A DNA stretch of 64,000 nt from Calliopsis andreniformis. Taxonomy: Eukaryota > Arthropoda > Insecta > Hymenoptera > Andrenidae. This document shows positions 9,442 to 17,071 of this stretch, one piece after another; the stretch's first letter is position 1; each line of letters starts with the position of its first letter. The stretch lies in contig NW_027480566.1 of NCBI RefSeq assembly GCF_051401765.1, forward strand, positions 847,501-911,500. Reading direction: 5' to 3'. Below the pieces are notes generated by a model. That model did not search any database, was not told the DNA's origin, and was given only the letters and a program-made list of their open reading frames with translations. The position numbers and the translations under genes are program-made.

Positions 9442-10584
9442 AATTTGTTCGAGAGATTACCTGCTCCCAAGCGGCCTTATAGGACGCACAGGTTCTATCT
9501 CTCGTACTGTGGCTGTGCTTTTTACCTCCTGCTTTGCAGTTGGAACAAACGGGAGGCTTGTCCCTGCTCTTGCAGGAGGCAAAGGTATGCCCCTACTCGG
9601 AGCAGTGACCGCATACCTCCGACGACTTACATCGCTTCGATGTATGGCCAAAGGCCTGACACCTGAAGCATCTCACTACACTGACGAAGTCCCGCACACG
9701 GCAGGATCTCCAGTCAATGTAGACTCTCTCCTGGGCCTTCAGTCTGGTTCGCACTTCCGGACTGACTTCAATGACCCAGTTGGCAGCCTCCTTATCGCCT
9801 TTAGACCCGGTTGAAAACCGGGGCTTGACGGCAGAGGACACATCCTTCTGGGCCAAGTCGGGAAGATTTTGCTTCCAGATACAGCGTAGGACCTCGTCCT
9901 TCTTCATCCTTTTCGGAACGTCGTACACAATAAGTGACGGGTTCCTTTTGGACGGGAAGGTCACGGAGAGACCCGCTTCCTTGAGCCGGCTATTCCCGGC
10001 AATCGCATCCAGATCCTCCTTGCGCACGGTCTCGACGACGATGCCACCGGAGTGGATGCGTCGGACCGCCTTCACGCGGATCTGCGATTGAGCCGGTTTC
10101 ACCAGGGAGAGAACAGTGCGCTTGTTAGCCTCACTGTCCTGCTCCTTACCCTTCGGCGGGAAAATGCGCACCGAATTAGTCGGTGGGCGCACCGCGTCTG
10201 GGGCAACTCTGAGGCGGTCGACCTTTACCTTGTCGGCATAGGTCATCGCACCTGACACCGGTTGGGAAGGCGCCGCCGGACGAACCTTTAGCGTCTTCCG
10301 TACCACGCTCTCTACGGACGCTTGCGAGCGCTTAACGTCGCTGCGTACCGCGGCCAGCTGCCCTTCGAGAAAGCTGTTCCGGAGAAGCAGCTGTTCTACG
10401 AGCTGGTAGAGCGCGTCGGTGTGTCCAAGGATCTTCGAACCGCAACCCTTGCTGACCTTCGACTCCGGTCGAAGACAGACGTTACGAATGTCCGTCACCT
10501 TGGATCTAGCATCGTCTCTGATGAGACGTAAGGGTCTTACAGACCCCTCTTTGTGCCCAGGCGCAGTCTTAGACTGCGCCAGAA
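9434..10584 (-). pseudogene. Element C ORF1 (Gag-like), 5'-truncated with nonsense codon
   Basis: This matches element D ORF1 from about the RPLDLIRDEAR segment onwards. Visible parts are the coiled-coil-prone LVEQLLLRNSFLEGQLA, the central YADKVKVDRL...FPPKGKEQD region, and the first knuckle CFRCQAFGHTSKRC. In the second knuckle, CGHCSE is followed by TAG (9593-9595) where element D has Lys. The frame then continues through the remaining knuckles to NYG and TAG at 9434-9436. Upstream, the frame is open across the target core into the 3' UTR of element D, with an ATG at 10709-10711, so a chimeric N-terminus of about 40 residues is possible on paper. Confidence 0.88.
10561..10579. repeat. Perfect 19-nt palindrome at the truncated 5' end of element C
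   Basis: GCGCAGTCTTAGACTGCGC has 9-bp arms and a single-base centre, and starts 5 nt inside the element from its truncated 5' end. Element D lacks it at the matching place in ORF1. Confidence 0.85.
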
Positions 10585-10595
10585 AGATAGGGACA
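10585..10595 (-). repeat. R1 target core between elements D and C
   Basis: On the minus strand, TGTCCCTATCT follows the 3' end of element D (...CAGACTACC) and precedes TTCTGGCGC of element C. The next bases TTCTGG are the same as at the 5' end of element D (16850-16845). Confidence 0.9.
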
Positions 10596-10861
10596 GGTAG
10601 TCTGTGCGTTCGAGTGGCCCTCCATAAGAGGGGCGCGCCTTTCCTCGACCAGTATTTTTGGTCATACAGGCTTCGCATACCTTCGCCTGATGTACGGGCA
10701 TCTACTTCCATCACTCCACCGACTGCCACCTCGTGTCCAAACCCACTCAGGAACCCTCGTCAAAGACGAGAGGGGCTTCTTCCTGACCCGAGGAGCCGGT
10801 TGTCCGATTTCTCAGACATCCGACCGCTACGACGTTCGAATTGGCGATGTTAGTTGTCTTA
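10596..10861 (-). other. Element D 3' UTR with two stem-loops
   Basis: It begins after a double stop (TAATAA). The first stem is CTCGTC/GACGAG with a 3-nt loop (10756-10770). The second is GACCA/TGGTC around a 7-nt loop (10647-10663), 52 nt from the target core. Both correspond in place to stems in element C although the paired bases differ, which is the pattern expected for structures kept by selection. Confidence 0.75.
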
Positions 10862-13800
10862 TTAAGTGGCGTCTTGCGTTCGAATTGCCTTGGCTTTTAG
10901 CACAGTAGAAGCGAACTTCCGGAACTCCTTAAATAGATGTTCGTTCGAAACGAGGTCAGCTTCCTCCACCGGCCACACTAGGCGTTCGGAGTTGGCTGCT
11001 CGCTTTAGGAGTTCCCGCGCTTCACTGTGCCTCGGACAGTCGAATAGAACATGGGTCGACGTTTCCGCTTCCCCACACTCGCATCTCTCGTCCGGAACCA
11101 AGTTGAATTCCTTCAGCTTACCACGGAAGTCTCCGTGTCCGCTTAGGAATTGTGCCACATAATGATCGACAGCCAACCAGCGCGTCTTAAGGCGGTCTGA
11201 TACGTCGCGGACGAAGCGGAACGTTGTTCTGCCCTTCGTTGACGACGACCACCTCGTTTGCCACATTGCCAGAACTTCTTTTCTGACCTCAGCTAGTGCT
11301 TCGGCCTTCGAGATAGTCCCGGAGACTAGATCAGTGTGACTGATGTGAACTTCTCCAATTGTAATGTCTCTTTGCCTTCGAGCTTTGTAAGCGCACACAC
11401 GTTCCGCTATTGCCAAGTCCACCGGTAACACTCCCGCGATCACAGTGATCGCGTCGGTAGATACCGTACGGTAGGCCTTGGTGACCCTTAGCAAAACCTG
11501 TCTCTGAGCTCGTGCAAGTCTAGCGACCGCCGTTTTCCCGAGAAGGTCTGCCCAGCCAGCGGCTGCATACGTTACGATCGGAACAAACAAGCCTTTGTAC
11601 AAAGTACTCATGGCCCGATGTCCCAATCCCCAGTTCGAACGGGCTATCTGCGATAGCGTATTAAACGTCATCACAGTTTTGGCACTCAGATGTTGGACAT
11701 GGGAATTAATTCCCAATCTTTCGTCAATGTGAACTCCGAGGTACCTTACGGTTTTCCTCTGAGCCACACTCTTCCCGTATATCTTTACTTGCGGCGGTCT
11801 GGTTCTATCAAGGAAGCCCTTTAAGAGTATCATCTCGGTCTTGGTCGCTGACAACGTGAGTTTCTGGGTGGCGCACCACTCAGTTATCACGTCCGCGACC
11901 TTTTGGCCATTTTGCCCGATAGACAATCTTGCGTCGCCATAGACGAGCACAAAGAGGTCATCGGCGTAGGCTATGGGTTCGCAGAACCCGGTGTTCGAAA
12001 GAATCTGCAGAATTTCGTCAAAGACTAGATTCCAGCAGTTCGGACCGAGAATAGACCCCTGGGGGCAGCCCTTGGTAACCTTCTTCGCAACACGAAAGCC
12101 GTGAGAGACCATGGTCACCTCACGGTCGGCGAAATAGTCGACCATTAGCTTGTAGAGATTACGGGGACAGCCTCGCCGTTTCAACGAATTGAGAACGCTC
12201 GGCCACCAAACATTGTCGAAAGCACCGGAGATGTCGAAGGAGAGGCCCATAACATACTTCTCTTCGCGGGCGAGTACGAGTTCTCTGAGCTTTACCACGG
12301 CGTCCTCCGTGGATCGCCCAGGTCTGAACCCATACTGCCGGTCCGAGGAATAGTTTGGGCAAAGGAAGACCGATGAAAGTCTGGACGCGATCAATTTCTC
12401 CAAAGCTTTGCCAAGCACCGAGAGCAGGCAGATGGGCCGATACGACTTCGTATCCGTCTCAGGTTTGTCAGGCCCTTTCAGAATAGTTCTGATCAGACCG
12501 ACTTTCCATCTGACGGGGAACACTCCGTGCTCCAGACATCCGTTATAGAGTTTCAGCAGCACGTCATGGAATACTCCATAGGAACGTTTAACCACTTCAA
12601 CCTCTATCCGGTCTTGCCCGGGACACTTACCGCTTTTTAGGCTTGATATTGCGGCTCCGACCTCCTTCCGGCTGAAGACTGGTGTGTCGACAGTCGGTGG
12701 GTCATGCGCGATCTCACCTCTTACCATGCTCTGGGCTTGCGTGTCCTCCTCGGGCTTATCGTCCGGGATTAACGCGTCCAGTAGCGTGAATGCGGTGGAG
12801 TGCCAGTCCATCGTATGGCCGTTGTGCGTTCGAAGGTTAGACACTGCTGTCTCAGCGCGAAGCTTGCTTTGGTTGATCTTGTACACAAGACCCCATGGTT
12901 CCTTTCGTCCCTGCTCCGTCACAAAGTTTTTCCAACTCTGCAACTGCGCAGTTCTTACTGCGGCCGAGTAGGCTTTTCTCATGGTTTGATACTCAGCCTT
13001 TTTAGCCTCTTTCTCCTCCATGCATCTCTCTTGCTGGAAGGCTCGTCTAAGTTTATAGACTTGCCTTTTCCGTCTCGTCAAGTCTGGCGTCCACCATGGG
13101 ACTGACTTTGAGTGCCAACGCTTTTCGCGCATGGAGCTCTCGCACGCGTGGATGACCGATTGCTCGATATCCTGCGCCAGAGATTCAACGTCCGCCCTGC
13201 GACTCAGATGAGTGTAGGCGGTCAACGACTCCATTCGCTCAAGCAACGCCCGATCAAACTTTGCCCAATCCGAACTGCGTGTGTGGAACCTACCTAGTCT
13301 GGCCTGATTCTCACTCACGTTAGCGAACACAAGGTCAAATTCGATCGCTCTGTGATCACTAGTTGTCCAGTCCTTGCGGACTTTCCAACCTCTCACATTT
13401 TTTGAGAAGTCACTTGTCGTCAATGTGACATCGATCCAGGACTCGCCGGTCGGGCTGGAGTACGTCGGAATACTTCCAGCCTCGTTCAAAATAACCAGGT
13501 CGTGCTGCGCGATAAACTCTTCGAGCTTCTCGCCTCGAACGTCAATTTTCGTTCCGCCCCACATAGGAGACTTCGCGTTGACGTCAGCCGCAATCACGAC
13601 CCGCTTATGGTGGAGGGCACAGAGTGCCTTTTCCAATCGTGCCAGACTTGGCTCAATGTCTTCCGAGCATTGAAAGTACTGGCTGATGAGGTAGAAGTTA
13701 CCAAAACTACCGCTAATGTTGACGCATGACATGTGTGAGTCGCACAGGTGCGAGATTTTGACCACAGACACCCCTGGGTTTCTGACGGCAATTGCCGCCA

Positions 13801-14011
13801 TCACCGGGACTGCGCCTGTGACTACTTTCGTCGCAACCCCAAGGCCGGGTACGGTGCCCCGAGCACTGTAGGGTTCCTGAGCGAGCAGCACATCGATGCC
13901 TTTGTCGCGCATAACGGCGTTCGTTTCGTCCAGAACAACTCGGGAGCGCCGCATATTATGCTGCAACACCCGAAGTCTACTGATTGAACCGTGTTTTGGT
14001 CTTCTAACCAT
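10862..14011 (-). CDS. Element D ORF2: R1 endonuclease-reverse transcriptase, intact
   Basis: 1049 residues. It nicks the 28S rDNA target and copies the element RNA there (target-primed reverse transcription), acting in the nucleolus. An APE-type endonuclease occupies about residues 10-230: N19, QEP with E46, ADVN with D143 and N145, and SDH at 218-220. The reverse transcriptase covers about 440-800: motif A FDISGAFD at 592-599, GCPQGS at 648-653 and the catalytic AYADD with the acidic pair at 684-685. A C-terminal zinc finger C977-x-C979-x7-H987-x4-C992 is typical of the R1 clade. There is no RNase H domain, as expected. The ATG at 14009-14011 overlaps the ORF1 stop (ATGGTTAG), suggesting translation coupled to ORF1 termination. 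All key residues are present and the frame is unbroken. It ends at TAATAA, about 50 codons earlier than the homologous frame of element C. Confidence 0.95.
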   Translation of the reverse strand: MVRRPKHGSISRLRVLQHNMRRSRVVLDETNAVMRDKGIDVLLAQEPYSARGTVPGLGVATKVVTGAVPVMAAIAVRNPGVSVVKISHLCDSHMSCVNISGSFGNFYLISQYFQCSEDIEPSLARLEKALCALHHKRVVIAADVNAKSPMWGGTKIDVRGEKLEEFIAQHDLVILNEAGSIPTYSSPTGESWIDVTLTTSDFSKNVRGWKVRKDWTTSDHRAIEFDLVFANVSENQARLGRFHTRSSDWAKFDRALLERMESLTAYTHLSRRADVESLAQDIEQSVIHACESSMREKRWHSKSVPWWTPDLTRRKRQVYKLRRAFQQERCMEEKEAKKAEYQTMRKAYSAAVRTAQLQSWKNFVTEQGRKEPWGLVYKINQSKLRAETAVSNLRTHNGHTMDWHSTAFTLLDALIPDDKPEEDTQAQSMVRGEIAHDPPTVDTPVFSRKEVGAAISSLKSGKCPGQDRIEVEVVKRSYGVFHDVLLKLYNGCLEHGVFPVRWKVGLIRTILKGPDKPETDTKSYRPICLLSVLGKALEKLIASRLSSVFLCPNYSSDRQYGFRPGRSTEDAVVKLRELVLAREEKYVMGLSFDISGAFDNVWWPSVLNSLKRRGCPRNLYKLMVDYFADREVTMVSHGFRVAKKVTKGCPQGSILGPNCWNLVFDEILQILSNTGFCEPIAYADDLFVLVYGDARLSIGQNGQKVADVITEWCATQKLTLSATKTEMILLKGFLDRTRPPQVKIYGKSVAQRKTVRYLGVHIDERLGINSHVQHLSAKTVMTFNTLSQIARSNWGLGHRAMSTLYKGLFVPIVTYAAAGWADLLGKTAVARLARAQRQVLLRVTKAYRTVSTDAITVIAGVLPVDLAIAERVCAYKARRQRDITIGEVHISHTDLVSGTISKAEALAEVRKEVLAMWQTRWSSSTKGRTTFRFVRDVSDRLKTRWLAVDHYVAQFLSGHGDFRGKLKEFNLVPDERCECGEAETSTHVLFDCPRHSEARELLKRAANSERLVWPVEEADLVSNEHLFKEFRKFASTVLKAKAIRTQDAT

Positions 14012-15665
14012 AATTGGTCTGCGAGATTACCTGCACAGAAGCGGCTTGATAAGCCGCACAAGTTATGTCTCTCGACCTATGGTTGCGCTTCTTGCCCTCT
14101 GCTTTGCAATTGGAGCAAACGGGAGGTTTGTCCTTGCTTTTGCAGGTGGCAAAGGTATGCCCCTTTTCGGAGCAGTGACCGCAGACCTCATCCGATCGGC
14201 AATGCTTCGCTGTGTGGCCAAAGGCTTGACACTTGAAGCAACGGGTGACACAGATGTAGTCCTGTACTCGACAGGACATCCAACCTATGAACACCCGACC
14301 AGAGCTCTTGAGTCTGTTGCGAACCATTGGGCTCACCTCTACGACCCAGTTGGCAGCCTCCGACTTGCCTTTCGGTGTGGTTGCAAACCGCACCTTCAGG
14401 CCAGAGGACACATCCTTCTGAGTCAGGTCAGCCAGGTTCTGCTTCCAGATACTCAAGCCGACGTCTTCCTTTTTCACCGCCTTAGGAACGTCGTACACAA
14501 TAAGTGTAGGGTTCCTCTTAGACGGGACGGAGACCGACAGTCCTGCCTCCTTAAGTTTGCTACTCCCTGTGAAAGCAGCGAGATCCTCTTTGCGATCTGT
14601 CTCGACGGCGATGCCACCGTTGTGGATGCGTCGAACTGACTTCACGCGGATCTGCGCCTTCAGCGGTTTCACCAAAGACAGAACTTTACGCTTGGTCGCG
14701 TCGCTGTCCTGTGCTTTGCCCTTCGGCGGGAAGATGCGCACCACATTACGTGGCGGCTGCACCGCGTCTGGTGAAACTCTCGGAGCGTCGACCTTCACCG
14801 CATCGGCGTAGGTCGACACGCGCTTCGCCGGTTGGGAGATCGCTTTGGGCTGCGGGGGCGCCTTCAGCGATCTCTTGACCGCGCTCTCTACGGCCGCTTG
14901 CGACTTTTTAACGTCGCTGCGCACCGCGGCCAGCTGGCCTTCTAAGAAGCTGTTCCGAAGAAGCAGCTCCTGTACCAACTGGTAGAGCGCGTCGGCATGT
15001 CCAAGGATACTAGACGCAGCCCATCTGTTTACCTTAGACTCCTTCTGAAAACAGACAGATCTTACGTCCGACACCTTGGCTCGGGCTTCGTCTCTGATGA
15101 GATCGAGAGGCCTCACGGTGGTCCCAGGCACCGTGGAGTACGGTGCCCTTCCCTTCTGGTCCCCTTTCTTCGCGTTAGCCTTAGCCTTGACTTTGGCGTC
15201 AGCCTTAGCGTCTGCCTTCGTCTCAGCCTTAGCTTCCGCTACGACAGGGGACTCGTTCGAAACTGTTGTTTGGCCCACTACCCGGTCGGGTTCCTTATCC
15301 CCAGCGACCGGGTCTTTGCCTTTGGTGGGGCTTGGCGGTTCCGCCTTCACCACCACCTTTGGTGGAGTTTTGCCCGTGTTTCCACGGGGTCCGTCCTTTT
15401 TAAGCGCTGACCCGCGCGCGGCGTCCTTATCAGCAGCGGGCGCGGGTTTCACGCTTTTGAGACTGCGCGCAGTCTCTCCCTCTCTCAGGCTGCTCATCCG
15501 GGCGACCGGATTCACAACCATCTGGCCCTTTTCGCTCCCTCGGGAGGGAGCTACTTTGCCTGCCGAGGCCTTGCGGGTAGACGCTTTCGCGTCCTTCGCC
15601 GCAAGCCTCGCGCTGGAGCGTCCCGCTAGGCTGCTGGAAGCAGCTTTCGCGTTCATTTTGGCCAT
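14004..15665 (-). CDS. Element D ORF1: R1 Gag-like RNA-binding protein with three zinc knuckles
   Basis: 553 residues from the first in-frame ATG (15663-15665). The frame is open further upstream to a stop at 15726-15728, without another ATG. The N-terminal half is basic and low in complexity, with Lys/Ala-rich runs such as KADAKADAKVKAKANAKK. A Leu-rich, coiled-coil-prone segment follows (LVQELLLRNSFLEGQLA), then the conserved central region (TYADAVKV, FPPKGKAQD, VKSVRRIHNGGIAVET). Three CCHC knuckles lie at about 476-536: CFKCQAFGHTAKHC, CGHCSEKGHTFATC and a wider C-x2-C-x8-H-x6-C. Such proteins package the element RNA. An ATG at 15736-15738 (MDNIKPNQK) would join the frame if one base were absent from the T7 run at 15710-15716, so the annotated start may be too short or the copy may carry a slippage error. 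Confidence 0.88.
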   Translation of the reverse strand: MAKMNAKAASSSLAGRSSARLAAKDAKASTRKASAGKVAPSRGSEKGQMVVNPVARMSSLREGETARSLKSVKPAPAADKDAARGSALKKDGPRGNTGKTPPKVVVKAEPPSPTKGKDPVAGDKEPDRVVGQTTVSNESPVVAEAKAETKADAKADAKVKAKANAKKGDQKGRAPYSTVPGTTVRPLDLIRDEARAKVSDVRSVCFQKESKVNRWAASSILGHADALYQLVQELLLRNSFLEGQLAAVRSDVKKSQAAVESAVKRSLKAPPQPKAISQPAKRVSTYADAVKVDAPRVSPDAVQPPRNVVRIFPPKGKAQDSDATKRKVLSLVKPLKAQIRVKSVRRIHNGGIAVETDRKEDLAAFTGSSKLKEAGLSVSVPSKRNPTLIVYDVPKAVKKEDVGLSIWKQNLADLTQKDVSSGLKVRFATTPKGKSEAANWVVEVSPMVRNRLKSSGRVFIGWMSCRVQDYICVTRCFKCQAFGHTAKHCRSDEVCGHCSEKGHTFATCKSKDKPPVCSNCKAEGKKRNHRSRDITCAAYQAASVQVISQTNYG

Positions 15666-16850
15666 TTCGCGCTTCACATCGTGAAGCACTACTTGCGCCT
15701 GCTTTGTGGTTTTTTTGATTGGGCTTTATATTATCCATAGCGTATATAGATTCTTTCATCCCGGTGTGTGCCCCAGCCTCCTCGGACCCTCAATATGGAA
15801 CCCGGCATCCACCGGGTTAGGACATCACCCGGGATATAGTCCGCACAGCCAAGGCCGACAAGGTCTCCCCTGACTCCAGGGCCCGCTTCCTCGCCCAGAG
15901 AGAACCCACTCGTGCAAGCACGTATGGTCATTCCCCAAGCCGATTGACTAGGCAAAGGGCTACTTTTCTCGCCTAGCCGCCCGTCTAGTCGAAGCAGAGG
16001 CCAAAGGTACGTGTTGGGGACGTCTCACCCGCAGGAGAGGGCCCCCTCAGATCCCAGGATCCCCTTTTCCGACGACACGGGTCGCCGCGCACGGCAAACA
16101 CGCAGGAGGTGGTGATTTCGAACAGGCACCCCACTGTTCGTAGCCCGTTCCTTTTCTGGGCCCACACAATGCATGGAACTGGGCACTTGAGCCAAAGGCC
16201 CTTTGGGCCGCCTCGCTAAGATCCGATTTGCTTGGCTCTTTCGCCCTCCGAAGAGGGGTAAGCCGACCGGTGGGACCGCGTGGAGGTTCGAGATCATAAC
16301 GATTTGCGTCACGAGAGGCTAAGACCAGCTCAGATAGCATATTACGCTTCGTGATCGCCAATAAGACATCGGACTCCCGATTGCCCTGGCGCCCAAGTCC
16401 TGTGCGGACAAAGGCATAACGCCCCCGTTGAGGCCTGTTGAGTGCCTTCGGTATACACCTCTGAACACTCAACGCACACAGCAATAGCCGGGTTTCCAGC
16501 GGCGTATTGCTTGCACCGATTCACGGGACATTCCCGTCTTCCAGATGTTTTGGAAGCCCATGGCCTAGTGGGAACCCATCCACACCAACCATGGGGTCCA
16601 GCGATGAGAGGTTGGACGAGACCTCTCGATGGTGCTTATTCGCTTTTTGCGTGGCTGCATTTAGTGTGCGGTCTCAATCGATCAGATCTTGCATTCGGGG
16701 GCGCTTCTGAGACGGAGCCACGTCTCTGCGCAGGACAACCACTATGAGGACCGAGTCCCTGCAGCTCCCCCCAGTCTAGGATACTAGTTTGGGCAAGCCC
16801 AACCCGACACCTCAGGCGACATTGGGGATCTTAACCGCTGCCCACCAGAA
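15666..16850 (-). other. Element D 5' UTR
   Basis: About 1.1-1.2 kb lies between the target core and ORF1. It is GC-rich and holds scattered short open frames that lack family features, so I read it as untranslated. A 7-bp stem AACCCGG/CCGGGTT (15799-15818) lies near ORF1. ATGs at 15757-15759 and 15736-15738 open a frame that becomes ORF1 only if the T7 run is corrected. R1 elements are usually co-transcribed with rRNA, and no separate promoter is recognisable. I could not identify a self-cleaving ribozyme fold by eye at the 5' end. Confidence 0.7.
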
Positions 16851-16861
16851 AGATAGGGACA
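16851..16861 (-). repeat. R1 target core upstream of element D
   Basis: On the minus strand, TGTCCCTATCT is followed by TTCTGG and the element D 5' UTR. On its other side is a T run instead of the expected 28S sequence. Confidence 0.9.
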
Positions 16862-16869
16862 AAAAAAAA

Positions 16870-16916
<47 letters not shown>
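16861..16916. repeat. A10-GC-T44 homopolymer junction
   Basis: On the plus strand ten A, the dinucleotide GC and then 44 T separate the target core from the 155-bp block. On the minus strand this is a 44-nt A run (tail-like, after GATTTGTTTC), GC and then T. It is self-complementary over about 10 bp (AAGCTT centre). It may be a poly(A) end of another transcript joined by template switching, or a sequencing or assembly join. Confidence 0.8.
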
Positions 16917-16917
<1 letters not shown>

Positions 16918-17071
16918 AAACAAATCGGACCAATATGACCGTGTACTTGACCATATTCTCTATCGAACGCACCCGATAAATACTCCCGCCATTCATGCGC
17001 AGATTATTTATACGTCCGTAAATATCCCACTAGTCGGCCACAGTGAACTACGAAACTATACGACGCTGGCA
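16917..17071 (-). repeat. 155-bp shared flank, copy 2 (between satellite and element D)
   Basis: It is identical to 1882-2036 apart from three substitutions. On the minus strand it includes GCGCATGAATGG (16989-17000), a 12-nt exact match to 28S just upstream of the R1 site, and the TATA-like GTATAAATAAT. Its right end passes into the satellite within the shared bases GGCA, exactly where the 39-bp repeat boundary lies in copy 1. Confidence 0.85.

Larger units (their letters stand above)
6006..10584 (-). mobile_element. R1-clade retrotransposon, element C (5'-truncated, degenerate)
   Basis: This element is bounded by target cores at 10585-10595 (5') and 5995-6005 (3'). It is a close relative of element D by protein and by 3' UTR, but lacks the 5' UTR and roughly the first third of ORF1. 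Each ORF has one nonsense codon (9593-9595 and 6958-6960) and no frameshift, so the copy decayed fairly recently. Its 5' end lies within a few bases of a perfect 19-nt palindrome (10561-10579), a possible stop point for reverse transcription. Confidence 0.92.
10596..16850 (-). mobile_element. R1-clade retrotransposon, element D (apparently full length)
   Basis: This element is bounded by target cores at 16851-16861 (5') and 10585-10595 (3'), about 6.25 kb. It contains a 5' UTR of about 1.1 kb, ORF1, an intact ORF2 of 1049 residues overlapping it by 8 nt, and a 3' UTR of about 0.27 kb without poly(A). This is the usual layout and size of a complete R1 element. The only suspected lesion is a one-base indel in a T7 run (15710-15716) at the start of ORF1. 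It is the best candidate in the window for a recently active copy and the likely parent type of element C. Confidence 0.92.

Noticed and set aside
16047..16484. 145-codon open frame in the 5' UTR of element D on the minus strand
   Set aside because: No family resemblance, high in Arg/Pro as expected for GC-rich non-coding DNA, and not present in the other elements.
1..16850. Plus-strand open frames across the R1 cluster (for example 10419-10853, 13896-14639, 15076-15684)
   Set aside because: They are antisense shadows of ORF1 and ORF2, without motifs of their own.
16873..16916. Telomere or telomere-specific retrotransposon (TRAS/SART) context
   Set aside because: No TTAGG or similar telomeric repeat is present; the junction sequence is the 28S R1 target.
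16917..17071. A SINE or tRNA-derived element
   Set aside because: No A and B box promoter motifs or tRNA fold could be recognised, although one copy is followed by a long A run on the minus strand.
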